A DNA stretch of 64,000 nt, from NCBI GenBank assembly GCA_016787445.1, contig JAEUTQ010000056.1, positions 1 to 64,000 on the forward strand, read 5' to 3'. The position numbers and the translations under genes were made by a program. This document shows, in pieces, positions 32,717 to 42,163 of the stretch. The stretch comes from Bacteroidia bacterium. GTDB taxonomy: Bacteria; Bacteroidota; Bacteroidia; B-17B0; Aurantibacillaceae. Within the stretch, counting starts at the first letter, position 1. Every line of letters starts with the position of its first letter. Below the pieces are notes generated by a model, which worked only from the letters and a program-made list of their open reading frames with translations, ran no database searches and was not told where the DNA came from.

Positions 32717-34456
32717 TTAGTTAACTAAAGAAGTGAAACCACCTTCAGCACGTAATTTTACGAATTCAGCATCATCTTTAGCAGCTTGCTTTAAAGTACC
32801 GTCCATTTCAATAGCAGTCTTTAAATTCATTAATACTTCAGATGTATTGTTACGACGAGCAGCAGCAACAGCCTTTAAGTAATAACTTAATGCCATTCCT
32901 TTTTCGTTGCTTCCATCAATAGTTGCGTTAACCGCATCAGATGAACCAGCTAATAATTGAGCTAGTGCTTTGTTAAATCCATTGTAAGAACCGAAACTAG
33001 ATACTGCATCGCTGTATTTAGCATCACGGATTTGAATGATACCTTTGTTGTAGTTTACTTCAGAACCTGCACCACTTGCTTTGTTGTATAAATCCATAGC
33101 AGCAGTACGGTTACCGTTTTTAGCTTCAATGATACCAAGGTTATTCATTACAATTGGGTTACCTGCAGCATTTGCAGAAGCACGTTTGAATGCTTCACCT
33201 GCTTCAGAAACTTTGTTTTGCATTAATAATGCAACACCTAAATTGTTTGAAGTTCTCCAATCAGAACCGTATTGCTTTTCAGCAGCAGTGTAGATTTGAA
33301 CTTTAGTATTGATATCGTTTGTTAAATTAGCGCCATATAATAACTCTTCAACTGATAAGCTATCAGGGTGAGAAGTACATAAAGCAGAAATCATTTCGTC
33401 AGTACGAGATTTCTTATCTACGTTGATAGTAATTTCAGAACGACGTAATTTTGGTAATACTTTTTCAGCTAACTCTACATAAGTCTTAGATAAGTTTTTA
33501 ATTTCAGTACGACGTTGATTAGGATCAGAGTACATAGTTAAAACACGTAAGATTAAATCTTTGTCAGCCATTGTTGATGCTTCCATTAAAGATTTGAAAC
33601 CTTCCCAATCTTCTTTAGTAGTACCTACAACATATTGTTCTTTAGTTTTACCAAAAGTTACATTTTTGTTTTTGTCTTTTTTGAATTCACCCATCATAGC
33701 GGCAGATCCTGAAGAAGCACGATCTTTAGCTAAGTTTTCGTTCTTTTCAGTTTCACCATCCGGAGATGCGTAAGCAGAAACGCTGATACCTTTAAACTCA
33801 TACCATGAGTTGTTTAAATTAGCTTTCAAGAAATCTTGAACAACTTTCATCTCTTCGCTCTTCATTTCAGCAGGACGAACAGTTGACTGATTAATTACAT
33901 AATAAATATGCGCTACCTGATTTACAGGCGTTGTTTTTACAAATGCATCTTTACCGTAAATTCCTTTTTCGTCATTACGAACTAATAAAGGAGTAACGAT
34001 AGTTGCATCAGCGATTTCAACCGGAGCAAAGTCTTTTACTTTTTTCTTCACCTGACCTTGAGCGCGTAATTCTACTTTACCCACTTTCATTCCAGGTTCG
34101 TATAAAAACTTCTCAGAGGTATAGCTGAATGAACCACCTTTATCGAAGCTGATTTTTTGTCCGCTTCCGGTAGCTTTATCACCTACTAAAACAACTTGTT
34201 TTAAAGCTTTTTCACCGCCGTTATATTTCAACACAGGAGTGATAGTCATGGTTACTTTTTTAGCAAACAATTTAGGGTTAAACTTACCGCTTACGCTAAA
34301 TTGAATACTGTCACCATGCATCTCAATTGGGTTTGGAGTGGCATTATAACTAATGTCTTTTTGTTTCTTAATCATTTTGCCTAATCCATTACAGCCTGTT
34401 AATACAACAGCTACAGATAAACCGGCACCTAGTGTCCTTAAAAATTTTGAATTCAT
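32717..34456 (-). CDS. TPR-repeat lipoprotein of the cell envelope
   Basis: A 579-residue lipoprotein: the signal sequence ends in VVLTGC with lipidated Cys at about residue 22. Residues about 25-180 are beta-rich. Residues about 180-290 contain ISVSAYASPDGETEKNENLAKDRASS, which has the S.DG....N..L...RA pattern of an OmpA/MotB-like peptidoglycan-binding domain. Residues about 375-560 are TPR-like (LGVALLMQNKVSEAGEAFKRAS, NLGIIEAKNGNRTAAMDLYNKA). It is probably an outer-membrane-anchored scaffold. Homologues in Bacteroidota are mostly unnamed. Monocistronic, with its own terminator. Confidence 0.8.
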   Translation of the reverse strand: MNSKFLRTLGAGLSVAVVLTGCNGLGKMIKKQKDISYNATPNPIEMHGDSIQFSVSGKFNPKLFAKKVTMTITPVLKYNGGEKALKQVVLVGDKATGSGQKISFDKGGSFSYTSEKFLYEPGMKVGKVELRAQGQVKKKVKDFAPVEIADATIVTPLLVRNDEKGIYGKDAFVKTTPVNQVAHIYYVINQSTVRPAEMKSEEMKVVQDFLKANLNNSWYEFKGISVSAYASPDGETEKNENLAKDRASSGSAAMMGEFKKDKNKNVTFGKTKEQYVVGTTKEDWEGFKSLMEASTMADKDLILRVLTMYSDPNQRRTEIKNLSKTYVELAEKVLPKLRRSEITINVDKKSRTDEMISALCTSHPDSLSVEELLYGANLTNDINTKVQIYTAAEKQYGSDWRTSNNLGVALLMQNKVSEAGEAFKRASANAAGNPIVMNNLGIIEAKNGNRTAAMDLYNKASGAGSEVNYNKGIIQIRDAKYSDAVSSFGSYNGFNKALAQLLAGSSDAVNATIDGSNEKGMALSYYLKAVAAARRNNTSEVLMNLKTAIEMDGTLKQAAKDDAEFVKLRAEGGFTSLVN

Positions 34457-34552
34457 AGTTTGGGTTGTTTTATTTATATAGTAAACAGCTGAGCAAAAAT
34501 AGAAATAATTTTATTATGCCCAAGCTTTTATTGGGTTTTTGTTAAAAATAAA

Positions 34553-34583
34553 AACCCTGATAATCTTTTGGATTATCAGGGTT
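34553..34583 (-). terminator. rpsT terminator
   Basis: AACCCTGATAATC and GATTATCAGGGTT around TTTTG, with a U-run on the minus strand. Confidence 0.88.
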
Positions 34584-34609
34584 GTATATCCTTGATTTCT
34601 AGTAAAATA

Positions 34610-34867
34610 CTACTTTTTTATTGCGTTAACTTTCTTCGCTAACTTCGATTTTAAGTTCGAAGCTTTATTCTTATGTATAACATTACGCTTCGCTAACTTA
34701 TCCAGCATAGCAGAAACCTTTGGTAACAACGCCTCAGCTTCTTTTTTAGCTGTAGTTGTACGTAATTTTTTTACTGCTGTACGGGTCGTTTTAGCAAAAT
34801 AACGATTATGTAAACGCTTAGAGTTATTAGCACGAATACGCTTAATTGCCGACTTGTGATTTGCCAT
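34610..34867 (-). CDS. rpsT: 30S ribosomal protein S20
   Basis: An 85-residue, very basic, helical protein that binds 16S rRNA in the small subunit. It begins [21 protein letters not shown] and ends [10 protein letters not shown], as in the S20 family. The ATG at 34867 is chosen over an earlier in-frame ATG because the S20 signature starts here and the promoter box (34908-34915) lies inside the longer frame. A small hairpin in the leader could take part in autogenous control; S20 is known to repress its own synthesis in Escherichia coli, but the mechanism here is not shown. Confidence 0.96.
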   Translation of the reverse strand: MANHKSAIKRIRANNSKRLHNRYFAKTTRTAVKKLRTTTAKKEAEALLPKVSAMLDKLAKRNVIHKNKASNLKSKLAKKVNAIKK

Positions 34868-34890
34868 TATAATACGTTTTAAATATTCAA

Positions 34891-34904
34891 TCCCAAAATT
34901 GGGA
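34891..34904 (-). promoter_or_regulatory. Hairpin in the rpsT leader
   Basis: TCCCAAAATTGGGA folds as a 5-bp stem with a 4-nt loop. It lies close after the expected transcription start and 23 nt before the rpsT start codon. Confidence 0.4.
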
Positions 34905-34907
34905 CTG

Positions 34908-34915
34908 CAAATGTA
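34908..34915 (-). promoter_or_regulatory. -7 promoter element of rpsT
   Basis: TACATTTG on the minus strand, a perfect TAnnTTTG box, 40 nt upstream of the S20 start. Confidence 0.6.
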
Positions 34916-34987
34916 CAGCATTTTTTTGAATATCCAAGTGTTAAAAACAATAATTATTGATGGAGGCATTTAAAGCCTTATATAGGT

Positions 34988-34995
34988 TATATTTG
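34988..34995 (+). promoter_or_regulatory. -7 promoter element of the OmpA family gene
   Basis: TATATTTG with seven bases before the GTG at 35003, again a near-leaderless arrangement. Confidence 0.55.
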
Positions 34996-35002
34996 TTTTA
35001 TT

Positions 35003-36082
35003 GTGAGAAGGTTAAATAATATACTAATAATTTTTTTGTGTTTGGTTATCACCTTCTTACGGGGCCAGGAAGCTCCGCCTGAAAAAAACCTGGTCCCAAA
35101 CGGCAGTTTCGAAAATTATAGAAAAAAATCTTCCAGTATTCGCCAGGCCATACCATGGACTCAGATCGCATCCGTGGATTTTTACCAGGCTCCGGCCGAA
35201 AAAGATACCACCGCTCAACGGGGTGCCCGAACCGGAGATGGATATATCGGACTTCGTTTTCAAAAGCGATATAAAGAATTTGCGCAGGTTCGTTTAGCTG
35301 AGCAATTACACAGGGGAACTGTTTATGAGTTTGAAATGTATGTAAGAATGGCTTACTGGAGTAATGCCATGCTAAAATCGTTCGGTGCTCTATTCTCGAA
35401 GGGTGGATATCACAGTCAAGGCGATGCTGTAAAATCCAACATCATTGATACTATTTGTAAAAAGGGTGGATTTGTAAACGGATATCAATGGTTTAAAATT
35501 TCCGGAAAGTACAAAGCGGATGGAGGAGAGAAGTATTTAACGGTTGGTAATTTCTTTCACGATATCAATAAAGAACTACCGCGTATAAATATTCTTAAAC
35601 GTGGTTTCAAAGAGGCTTATTACTTTGTGGATGATGTGAAATTGACGAAGGCTCCGGGTGAAAAAGTGGCTGTTGAATACGTTGCGAGTATAAGAAACGA
35701 CGAGGATTCAATACTTACTGTAAAAAAGGATATTCAGGTTGGAGAAAAAGTAACATTGAAAAACATTGTGTTTGACGAGGGTAAATATTATCTGCTTTCA
35801 GAGTCTTATGTCGAATTAAATAAACTGGCACAGTATCTCCTTAGAAATCCTCATATGGAAATCAGAATTGGCGGACACAGCGATAATATCGGCAGTGCCA
35901 AAAAAAATCAAAAACTTTCTGAACAACGTGCGCGCGAGGTTTTCGAATACCTGATTAAAAAAGGAGTTCAAAACAAAATGTATTTTAAGGGTTATGGTTC
36001 CGATCAGCCAATTGCTAGCAATGATACGGAAGAAGGACGAATTAAAAACCGACGCGTTGAATTCGAAATCGTAAAAAAATAA
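35003..36082 (+). CDS. OmpA family protein with N-terminal carbohydrate-binding-like domain
   Basis: A 359-residue exported protein starting at GTG 35003. Signal segment: NNILIIFLCLVITFLRGQ. Residues about 30-220 resemble a jelly-roll (NLVPNGSFENY near the start, YYFVDDVKLTK at the end), a layout known in Bacteroidota OmpA proteins. Residues about 245-359 are an OmpA C-terminal peptidoglycan-binding domain: IVFDEGKYYL, IRIGGHSDNIGS, LSEQRAREVFEYL and GYGSDQPIASN...RIKNRRVEF. It probably ties the outer membrane to peptidoglycan. The next gene starts one base after its stop codon (36084 against 36082), so co-transcription with the UMF1 transporter gene is likely. Confidence 0.9.
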   Translation: MRRLNNILIIFLCLVITFLRGQEAPPEKNLVPNGSFENYRKKSSSIRQAIPWTQIASVDFYQAPAEKDTTAQRGARTGDGYIGLRFQKRYKEFAQVRLAEQLHRGTVYEFEMYVRMAYWSNAMLKSFGALFSKGGYHSQGDAVKSNIIDTICKKGGFVNGYQWFKISGKYKADGGEKYLTVGNFFHDINKELPRINILKRGFKEAYYFVDDVKLTKAPGEKVAVEYVASIRNDEDSILTVKKDIQVGEKVTLKNIVFDEGKYYLLSESYVELNKLAQYLLRNPHMEIRIGGHSDNIGSAKKNQKLSEQRAREVFEYLIKKGVQNKMYFKGYGSDQPIASNDTEEGRIKNRRVEFEIVKK

Positions 36083-36083
36083 T

Positions 36084-37391
36084 ATGGAAATAATAAAGGA
36101 CGACAAAAAAACCATTCGTGCCTGGACGTTTTATGATTGGGCGAATTCAGTTTTTCCGCTTGTAATAACTTCTGCCATTTTTCCTAATTATTACGAATAC
36201 ATCACTTCGCACGATGGTAATAAAAATTTCATTGGCGATGTGGTAAATGTATTTGGTTATGAAATTCATAATACAACCATTTATTCCTATGTGTATTCGT
36301 TGGCACTTTTTATTGTTGTGCTAATTGTCCCAATTCTTAGTGGCGTGGCGGATTATCTCGGTAACAAAAAACGCTTTCTTCAATTCTTTTGCTACCTGGG
36401 TTCTCTTTCCTGCATGGGCTTATTCTTTTTTAACCGTGAGCATCTCGAGTTAAGTTTTATTCCTTTCATTTTTGCCACAATTGGCTTTTGGGGCAGTTTG
36501 GTTTATTACAATTCTTACTTACCTGAAATTGCTTCACCCGAAAATCAAGATAAGGTCAGCGCACGCGGATTTGCTATGGGGTACTTCGGCAGTTCGCTCT
36601 TATTAATTGTTTGTTTAATAACCATTATGGTCCTTAAATGGCCGGCGAAATATTCTTTTCTTTTAGTAGGGGTTTGGTGGATTGGTTTTGCTCAATATAC
36701 TTTTTCTAAGCTTCCTAATATTGTTGGGGGACATCGCTCGGGAGAAAAAAATAATATTTTTTCGAAAGGTTTTTCCGAATTAAAAATAGTCGTGTTTCAG
36801 GCTCTCCGCCAGAAAAAACTAAAACGCTTTCTCTATTCTTATTTCTTTTACAACATGGGTGTGCAAACCGTTATGGTAATGGCAGTGTTGTTCGCACGCA
36901 AAGAAATTACATGGCCCGATGAACAAACCAAAACCTCTTCTTTAATTATCAGTATTCTGCTTATTCAGTTTTTAGGTATTGCAGGTTCTTTTGTTTTTTC
37001 ATGGCTGGCGCGAAAAACTGATAGCATTAAAGCATTAAGCGTAGCAATTCTAATTTGGATTTTCATTTGCGCCTTTACTTATTTCGTAGTTACACGGCCG
37101 ATTCATTTTTACATTGTTGCGGCTCTTGTTGGTTTTGTAATGGGCGGAATTCAGGCTTTGTCGCGTTCAACGTATTCAAAGTTATTGCCCGAAACTGAAG
37201 ATCATGCCAGTTATTTCAGTTTCTATGATGTAATGGAAAAAATGGGAATGATACTTGGCACTATGTCGTTCGGAATTATTGCGGAGGTAACCGGTGGCAT
37301 GCGAAATTCCGTACTTGCTTTAATCGCTTTTTTCGTAATTGGTTTTGTCTTATTAATGATGGTTCCGAAAAACACTGCTGAAACAAGATAA
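36084..37391 (+). CDS. MFS transporter, UMF1 (Atg22-like) family
   Basis: A 435-residue inner-membrane protein with about 12 hydrophobic segments. The N-terminal AWTFYDWANSVFPLVITSAIFPNYY is the signature of UMF1/Atg22-type permeases, and the later FVMGGIQALSRSTYSKLLPE is also typical. Substrate is not known for bacterial members. It is coupled to the OmpA-like gene by a one-base gap. After it, 37392-37651 is AT-rich with no gene I can support. Confidence 0.88.
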   Translation: MEIIKDDKKTIRAWTFYDWANSVFPLVITSAIFPNYYEYITSHDGNKNFIGDVVNVFGYEIHNTTIYSYVYSLALFIVVLIVPILSGVADYLGNKKRFLQFFCYLGSLSCMGLFFFNREHLELSFIPFIFATIGFWGSLVYYNSYLPEIASPENQDKVSARGFAMGYFGSSLLLIVCLITIMVLKWPAKYSFLLVGVWWIGFAQYTFSKLPNIVGGHRSGEKNNIFSKGFSELKIVVFQALRQKKLKRFLYSYFFYNMGVQTVMVMAVLFARKEITWPDEQTKTSSLIISILLIQFLGIAGSFVFSWLARKTDSIKALSVAILIWIFICAFTYFVVTRPIHFYIVAALVGFVMGGIQALSRSTYSKLLPETEDHASYFSFYDVMEKMGMILGTMSFGIIAEVTGGMRNSVLALIAFFVIGFVLLMMVPKNTAETR

Positions 37392-37651
37392 TGTCGGGTG
37401 CCTTGACTCTACAATTGTGTACGTTAGTATAAATTCTTATTTCAATTCGTCCTTCACTGAGGTAATTTTATTATATATACCGAATCATCATTTTTCAATT
37501 TGTTTAAGTGCTTTTTTGTTAAATTGGATTTGCCATAATCGCATGGCACAATCTGAATTATAAAGAAATTGCAGCAATTTCATTCACTCACTAAATAGCT
37601 AATTGATAAAGTATAATTTGATATTTCTAACTATTTTTTTATTTTAGTTTC

Positions 37652-38737
37652 ATGAGCGAAAACGAATACCGCGATTTTATTCGCAGCCTTAGTTTTAGTC
37701 AGAAATTCAGATATGGAATATTTCAATTCGCCGATCATTTTCTAGGGCGAAAGAGAATGTTTTCCAACCGCGCGCCGTATTATAAGGAGCTGAAAGAAAC
37801 AATGCCAAAGCACGGCGAGGGAAGAATTATGCCCATCGAGCGGCGAAAGGATTTAAGTTTGGAAGAATTCAAGAATCATTATGTGAAGAAAGGTATTCCA
37901 GTTGTAATGGAAGGTGCGGCTAAGGATTGGCCATGCGTTCAGAAATGGTCACTCGAATATTTTAAAGAGCTTCATGGAAAAGATGAAATTGTATTGGTGG
38001 ACCAGGCAATCCCGGGTTACCCATATGAACTTACAACTTTAGCAGATGTGATTGACAACATCAGAGGTGGCGGCAGTAAGTATTATCGTTTTTATCCGCT
38101 TTTAGCACGCCATCCAGAACATTTAAATGATTTCGATTATAAATGGTTAAAGGAAAGAAGAAATCCACTTTGTTGGTTTGATGCTTTTCAGGTTTTTATT
38201 GGTGGACAAGGCTCATATACTGCATTGCACAACGCCAATCAAAGTAATTTATTTGTGCAAGTTTATGGTGAGAAGAAATGGGTTTTGTACTCACATTATT
38301 ATTCTCCTGTAGTTGATCCGCCTCCCGTGCATAATGTTTACCGCAGTGCTCCCGCTAAAAGCGAAGCGGGTCCTTTTAATCCTTTCGAACCGGATTATAA
38401 TTATCCATACGAGTTATATAAAAATATTGATGGTTATTCTGTACATCTTAAGCCCGGAGATATTTTGTGGAACCCGCCTTTTTATTGGCATGCGGTTAAA
38501 AATGCCACCGATTCCATTGGAGTAGGTTACCGTTGGCTGTCGCCATTCTATTCCTTTAAAATTTCTCCATTATATATGTTGTTAGATTGTTTTGCAACTA
38601 AACCTCCGATTTGGAAGGCTTATAGTTTATACAAGAAGGATATTAATGAGTTGCATTTGGCTGAGTTCAAAAAATTAGAAGAGGCCAAGAAAAAAATAGC
38701 GGAGCAAGAGGCCAGAAAAAAAGCAGCAGCTAAATAA
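37652..38737 (+). CDS. JmjC-like cupin (FIH/cupin_8 family) with altered iron-binding motif
   Basis: A 361-residue soluble protein. Residues about 70-300 match the Fe(II)/2-oxoglutarate hydroxylase fold of the FIH/cupin_8 group: GIPVVMEGAAKDWPCVQKWSLEYF, SYTALHNANQSNLFVQVYGEKKWVLY, and GDILWNPPFYWHAV. The iron triad would normally read HxD...H. Here the first motif is H193-N-A195, so the acidic ligand is replaced by Ala, while the distal His (H280) stays. This could be a pseudo-enzyme, or an HxA site as in 2-oxoglutarate halogenases. The C-terminus is a Lys/Ala/Glu-rich helix. It ends 8 nt inside the convergent glycosyltransferase gene. Confidence 0.85.
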   Translation: MSENEYRDFIRSLSFSQKFRYGIFQFADHFLGRKRMFSNRAPYYKELKETMPKHGEGRIMPIERRKDLSLEEFKNHYVKKGIPVVMEGAAKDWPCVQKWSLEYFKELHGKDEIVLVDQAIPGYPYELTTLADVIDNIRGGGSKYYRFYPLLARHPEHLNDFDYKWLKERRNPLCWFDAFQVFIGGQGSYTALHNANQSNLFVQVYGEKKWVLYSHYYSPVVDPPPVHNVYRSAPAKSEAGPFNPFEPDYNYPYELYKNIDGYSVHLKPGDILWNPPFYWHAVKNATDSIGVGYRWLSPFYSFKISPLYMLLDCFATKPPIWKAYSLYKKDINELHLAEFKKLEEAKKKIAEQEARKKAAAK

Positions 38738-39602
38738 GTTTGTAGTTTTTGTATTCACCAGGCCGCCATCCGGTATTTTTCTCAATCACTTGTAAAAATT
38801 TATCTTTCACCGATAATTTTATTTTGCTCGCGTCAAATTTAAAATTCCAGTATTGAGCTTTTACACGCGCTTGCATAACAACAGGATGAGTTCCTTTAAA
38901 TTCCTCTAAACTATCAATCTTGCTGTAATCAAATTCATCGGTTGCTTCAATGTTTTTTTTCATCCAGGCATCATCGTGCCACATTTTATGAAAATTTTCT
39001 TGCTTGGCTTGTTGTGCTTTTGGCGGTTTCACCCAACCATAATGAAAAACAGACGCATCAATTTTTTTGACGTTTAATTTGCTGTCGTCGGTTTTTCTAA
39101 AACCTTGCGCGTCTTTATATGAGCGAATGTTTTTATTATTTCGGATAATGCGGATTTCGTTTCTGTACCACTTGCGTGAATTTCCAACATAATTATAACT
39201 CCCGTAAAAATGCACGTAGTCGAATAATAATCCTTCTACATTTTCATCTTTAGCATATTGTTCCATTCCTTTACGGATGGAATTATGGTATTTTTCATGA
39301 ATCACTTCATCACTCTGAATGTAAAAACACCAGGTGCTGCTTTTGTCTATCGCATCAAACGCTTTGTTGGTTTCTATCGATAATAATTTACCGCCTTCGC
39401 GCAGATTATCATCCCAAACGCTTTCCATTATTTTAATTTTTGGCGATGGAATGCTTTTAATTAATTCCATGGTACCATCATCCGAATTTCCAACGCTCAC
39501 CAAAAACTCATCGCACACAGGCAATACAGAAGTAATCGCTTCTACAACCGGATAGTCGTATTTTATTGCGTTTCTTATGATGGTAAAGCCTGTAACTTTC
39601 AT
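38730..39602 (-). CDS. Family 2-like glycosyltransferase
   Basis: A 290-residue cytoplasmic or membrane-associated GT-A enzyme. It opens with VTGFTIIRNAIKYDYPVVEAI and has VSVGNSDDGTMELI (nucleotide-sugar region) and STWCFYIQSDEVIHEK, where a D..D/S.DE pattern replaces the usual DxD. NYVGNSRKWYRNEIRIIRN follows. Donor sugar and acceptor cannot be inferred. It is separate from any polysaccharide cluster and overlaps the end of the cupin gene by 8 nt on the opposite strand. Confidence 0.85.
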   Translation of the reverse strand: MKVTGFTIIRNAIKYDYPVVEAITSVLPVCDEFLVSVGNSDDGTMELIKSIPSPKIKIMESVWDDNLREGGKLLSIETNKAFDAIDKSSTWCFYIQSDEVIHEKYHNSIRKGMEQYAKDENVEGLLFDYVHFYGSYNYVGNSRKWYRNEIRIIRNNKNIRSYKDAQGFRKTDDSKLNVKKIDASVFHYGWVKPPKAQQAKQENFHKMWHDDAWMKKNIEATDEFDYSKIDSLEEFKGTHPVVMQARVKAQYWNFKFDASKIKLSVKDKFLQVIEKNTGWRPGEYKNYKLI

Positions 39603-39620
39603 ATGTACAAAACAAATATC

Positions 39621-42107
39621 TTAAAACGGATAACCAATACCAAAGTTAAGTGTGATTTGCCGTAATGGTTTTTTATCAAAGGTCCAACGATCTCCTTCAG
39701 GGTATTTTGGGTCAACAATAGGTGCCGCCGCATCCAAACGCAGAACAAAGAAATTCAAATCCCAACGCAACCCCCAACCCATACCTACTGCAATTTCTTT
39801 ATAGAAACGGGTCAACTCAAATTCTCCTCCCGGTTTCGTAGCGTCTTTGTGAAGTAACCAGATATTTCCTGCATCCACAAACCAAGCGCCGTAAAACGAA
39901 CGAAACATGTGGAAACGATATTCAATATTTCCTTCAATAATTAAATCACCAATCTTATCATATTTAGAATTGGTATTCGTTGGGTCATATCCACCCGGAC
40001 CCAAAGTACGTGCGCGCCATGCTCTCACACTGTTCGGACCGCCGCTAAAATAACTTTGTTCGTAGGGTAAAACATTCAAATTGCGTAAAGGTTTTCCAAC
40101 ACCAATCATAGTCCGGTAAACCGCTCTGTTCTTTTTGCGAACCGGAATGTATAAACGATAATCAATATCCATTTTTACAAATTGCGCAAACGGAATTCCT
40201 GTAATTAAATAACGTCCTAAAGTATCTTGCTTTACATCTGTTAATTGATAAACTCCTCTTAAAACATTTCCTGACGACGCCAGATTTATTTTTACATAAC
40301 TTACAGGTTTGCGGGAGGTGTTGTTTATGCCGGTTTGTATTTGATTGTTGTAGGCAACAGTATATCGCGAAAGAGTTGTAATGTGATCTTGAAATGAGTT
40401 TAAGAGAAATAAATCATTCAACTTAATTAATTCGTCGCGGAACGATTGTAATAAATTGGCCTTTACCATATACGCTTCAAAAGGAACTAAATCATGTTTC
40501 CATTTTGTTTTGCGTGTTTTAAAGCTAAAACCATAATTGATATTGGTGATAATGCGGTTAAATTCCGGACGTCTTTGATAATTCAATGAGGTATTAATAT
40601 AAGTTCTCGGAAAAGCATCTTTTTTAAATGGGAACAACGAGAATGGAAATGCGGCACGTGGCACCGAGAACCGCATGGATGGTCCGAATTGAATGGTGTT
40701 AAATGTACTTGATACATCCTTAATATCACTTTGTCCTGTGTTGAATTGTCGTTGTGCGATAATCGCTCCATTTAAACTCAATTCAAATAATTCGGCGCCT
40801 TTGAGTAAATTCTTATTTTGAAATAATAAACTGCCATCAATACCCAAGTTGCCGGAGGTGTTGGTTCCTTCAGTTTCGATGGTAATGGATTGTTTAATAA
40901 CAGGCTGACAAATGATGTAGCAATCGAGTTGATCGTTATAATATGGATTTTTCACATACTGAATTACCACGGTTCTGAAAACACCAAGATTTAGTAAACG
41001 TTTGTAAGTTTTTTCAGCCAATGTTTTTTGGAATACTTGCCCTTTAAAAAATTCGATGCTGTGACCAATAACACTCTTCCTGAATTTTAAAGAACCTTTT
41101 AATAGAAACTTATAGTCTTCATATGAAATGGTGTCTTTAAAGTATTCGTCTTTGTAAGAAGATTTTAAATTTTCAGTAATGATGTAAATGTTGTTTACAT
41201 AATAGCGAGGGTGCTTTACATAAGAAACAGAATCTTTATTTTGATCAATAAATGCCGGGAATTTTTTAAAGGAAACATTGATGTTAAGTTTTTTATTTCC
41301 AATGGTGGAATCAACCTCAAAAAACACATAATCTTGTTCAAAGAAGTAATAACCATTATCCATTAATTGAGCAGTAATGCGTTCTCTTTCTAATTGCATA
41401 ACATCGGCGTCGTATGGATCGCCGTGATTTAGTTTACTGTTAACCGTATCGCGATTTACGTAATAGGCAAGTTCTTCTTCTGGGAAGGTGTAAGTAATGT
41501 TGTTAATGTAATAGCGCGGACCAGGTACTACATGGTAATCAACTTGTGCCTTTTTCTTTCTTTTTCTAAAGGTGACACTATCATCTACCTGCGCGTAAAA
41601 AAAACCTTTCGAAAATAGGTATCGTTTTATTTGGGAAGCTGATTGTTTGGTAATGGCAGAATCGTATATAACCGGTTCTTCGGCAATCTCTAATAAACTT
41701 TCTCTGAAGGTTGGTTTATCTTTGTTTTTAAGTCGCGGTTCTTTGGCCGGTTTACCTTTTTTTGTACGTTTTTCGTTTTTTACCTTGTTTTTAGCAATAC
41801 GTTTTTCGTTTTTACGATCAAATCGTGCGTCGCGCTTTTCTTTTTTCCGCACCATTTTTTCCTTATTTATTTTGGTATAAAGCCAAAGATTAAAAGGTAG
41901 AACAGAAAGTATTTTCCGATTAGGTTTTTGACGGATGTAAGGTTCAATATCGTGTTTATCAACCTTGTTTTTTAAATCACCCTTTATGGAGATGCCGGTT
42001 ACTAAATATTCATTTTCTTTTAACTGGCGGGTGGTGTTACAAGAATAAAGGGATAAAAGCAGACTAACCAATAATAGTTTAAAAAACGTTTTGTTTTTAA
42101 AACTCAT
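39621..42107 (-). CDS. tamL: BamA/TamA-superfamily outer-membrane lipoprotein (TamL-like)
   Basis: An 828-residue outer-membrane assembly factor. The ATG at 42107 starts a lipoprotein signal with lipobox SLYSC (Cys at about residue 23), a trait of the TamL branch in Bacteroidota, whose barrel is lipid-anchored. POTRA-like segments cover about residues 30-430, broken by a striking Lys/Arg-rich insert at about 75-120 (KMVRKKEKRDARFDRKNEKR). The C-terminal barrel (about 440-828) has GVGKPLRNLNVLPYEQSYFS, GGPNSVRAWRARTLGPGGY with the family VRGY-like motif, and ends ITLNFGIGYPF. It probably inserts surface or outer-membrane proteins together with a TamB-like partner, which is not in this window. 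Confidence 0.88.
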   Translation of the reverse strand: MSFKNKTFFKLLLVSLLLSLYSCNTTRQLKENEYLVTGISIKGDLKNKVDKHDIEPYIRQKPNRKILSVLPFNLWLYTKINKEKMVRKKEKRDARFDRKNEKRIAKNKVKNEKRTKKGKPAKEPRLKNKDKPTFRESLLEIAEEPVIYDSAITKQSASQIKRYLFSKGFFYAQVDDSVTFRKRKKKAQVDYHVVPGPRYYINNITYTFPEEELAYYVNRDTVNSKLNHGDPYDADVMQLERERITAQLMDNGYYFFEQDYVFFEVDSTIGNKKLNINVSFKKFPAFIDQNKDSVSYVKHPRYYVNNIYIITENLKSSYKDEYFKDTISYEDYKFLLKGSLKFRKSVIGHSIEFFKGQVFQKTLAEKTYKRLLNLGVFRTVVIQYVKNPYYNDQLDCYIICQPVIKQSITIETEGTNTSGNLGIDGSLLFQNKNLLKGAELFELSLNGAIIAQRQFNTGQSDIKDVSSTFNTIQFGPSMRFSVPRAAFPFSLFPFKKDAFPRTYINTSLNYQRRPEFNRIITNINYGFSFKTRKTKWKHDLVPFEAYMVKANLLQSFRDELIKLNDLFLLNSFQDHITTLSRYTVAYNNQIQTGINNTSRKPVSYVKINLASSGNVLRGVYQLTDVKQDTLGRYLITGIPFAQFVKMDIDYRLYIPVRKKNRAVYRTMIGVGKPLRNLNVLPYEQSYFSGGPNSVRAWRARTLGPGGYDPTNTNSKYDKIGDLIIEGNIEYRFHMFRSFYGAWFVDAGNIWLLHKDATKPGGEFELTRFYKEIAVGMGWGLRWDLNFFVLRLDAAAPIVDPKYPEGDRWTFDKKPLRQITLNFGIGYPF

Positions 42108-42163
42108 ATTTAACAAAGTGCCCAATATTGGTTATTTTTATATCCTACGAATTTAACTAAATT

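Noticed and set aside
37520..37610. A short stretch reading NYKEIAAISFTH, like the end of a sigma-factor helix-turn-helix
   Set aside because: Only about 23 codons lie between stops, with no other trace of a regulator; chance likeness or an untestable remnant.
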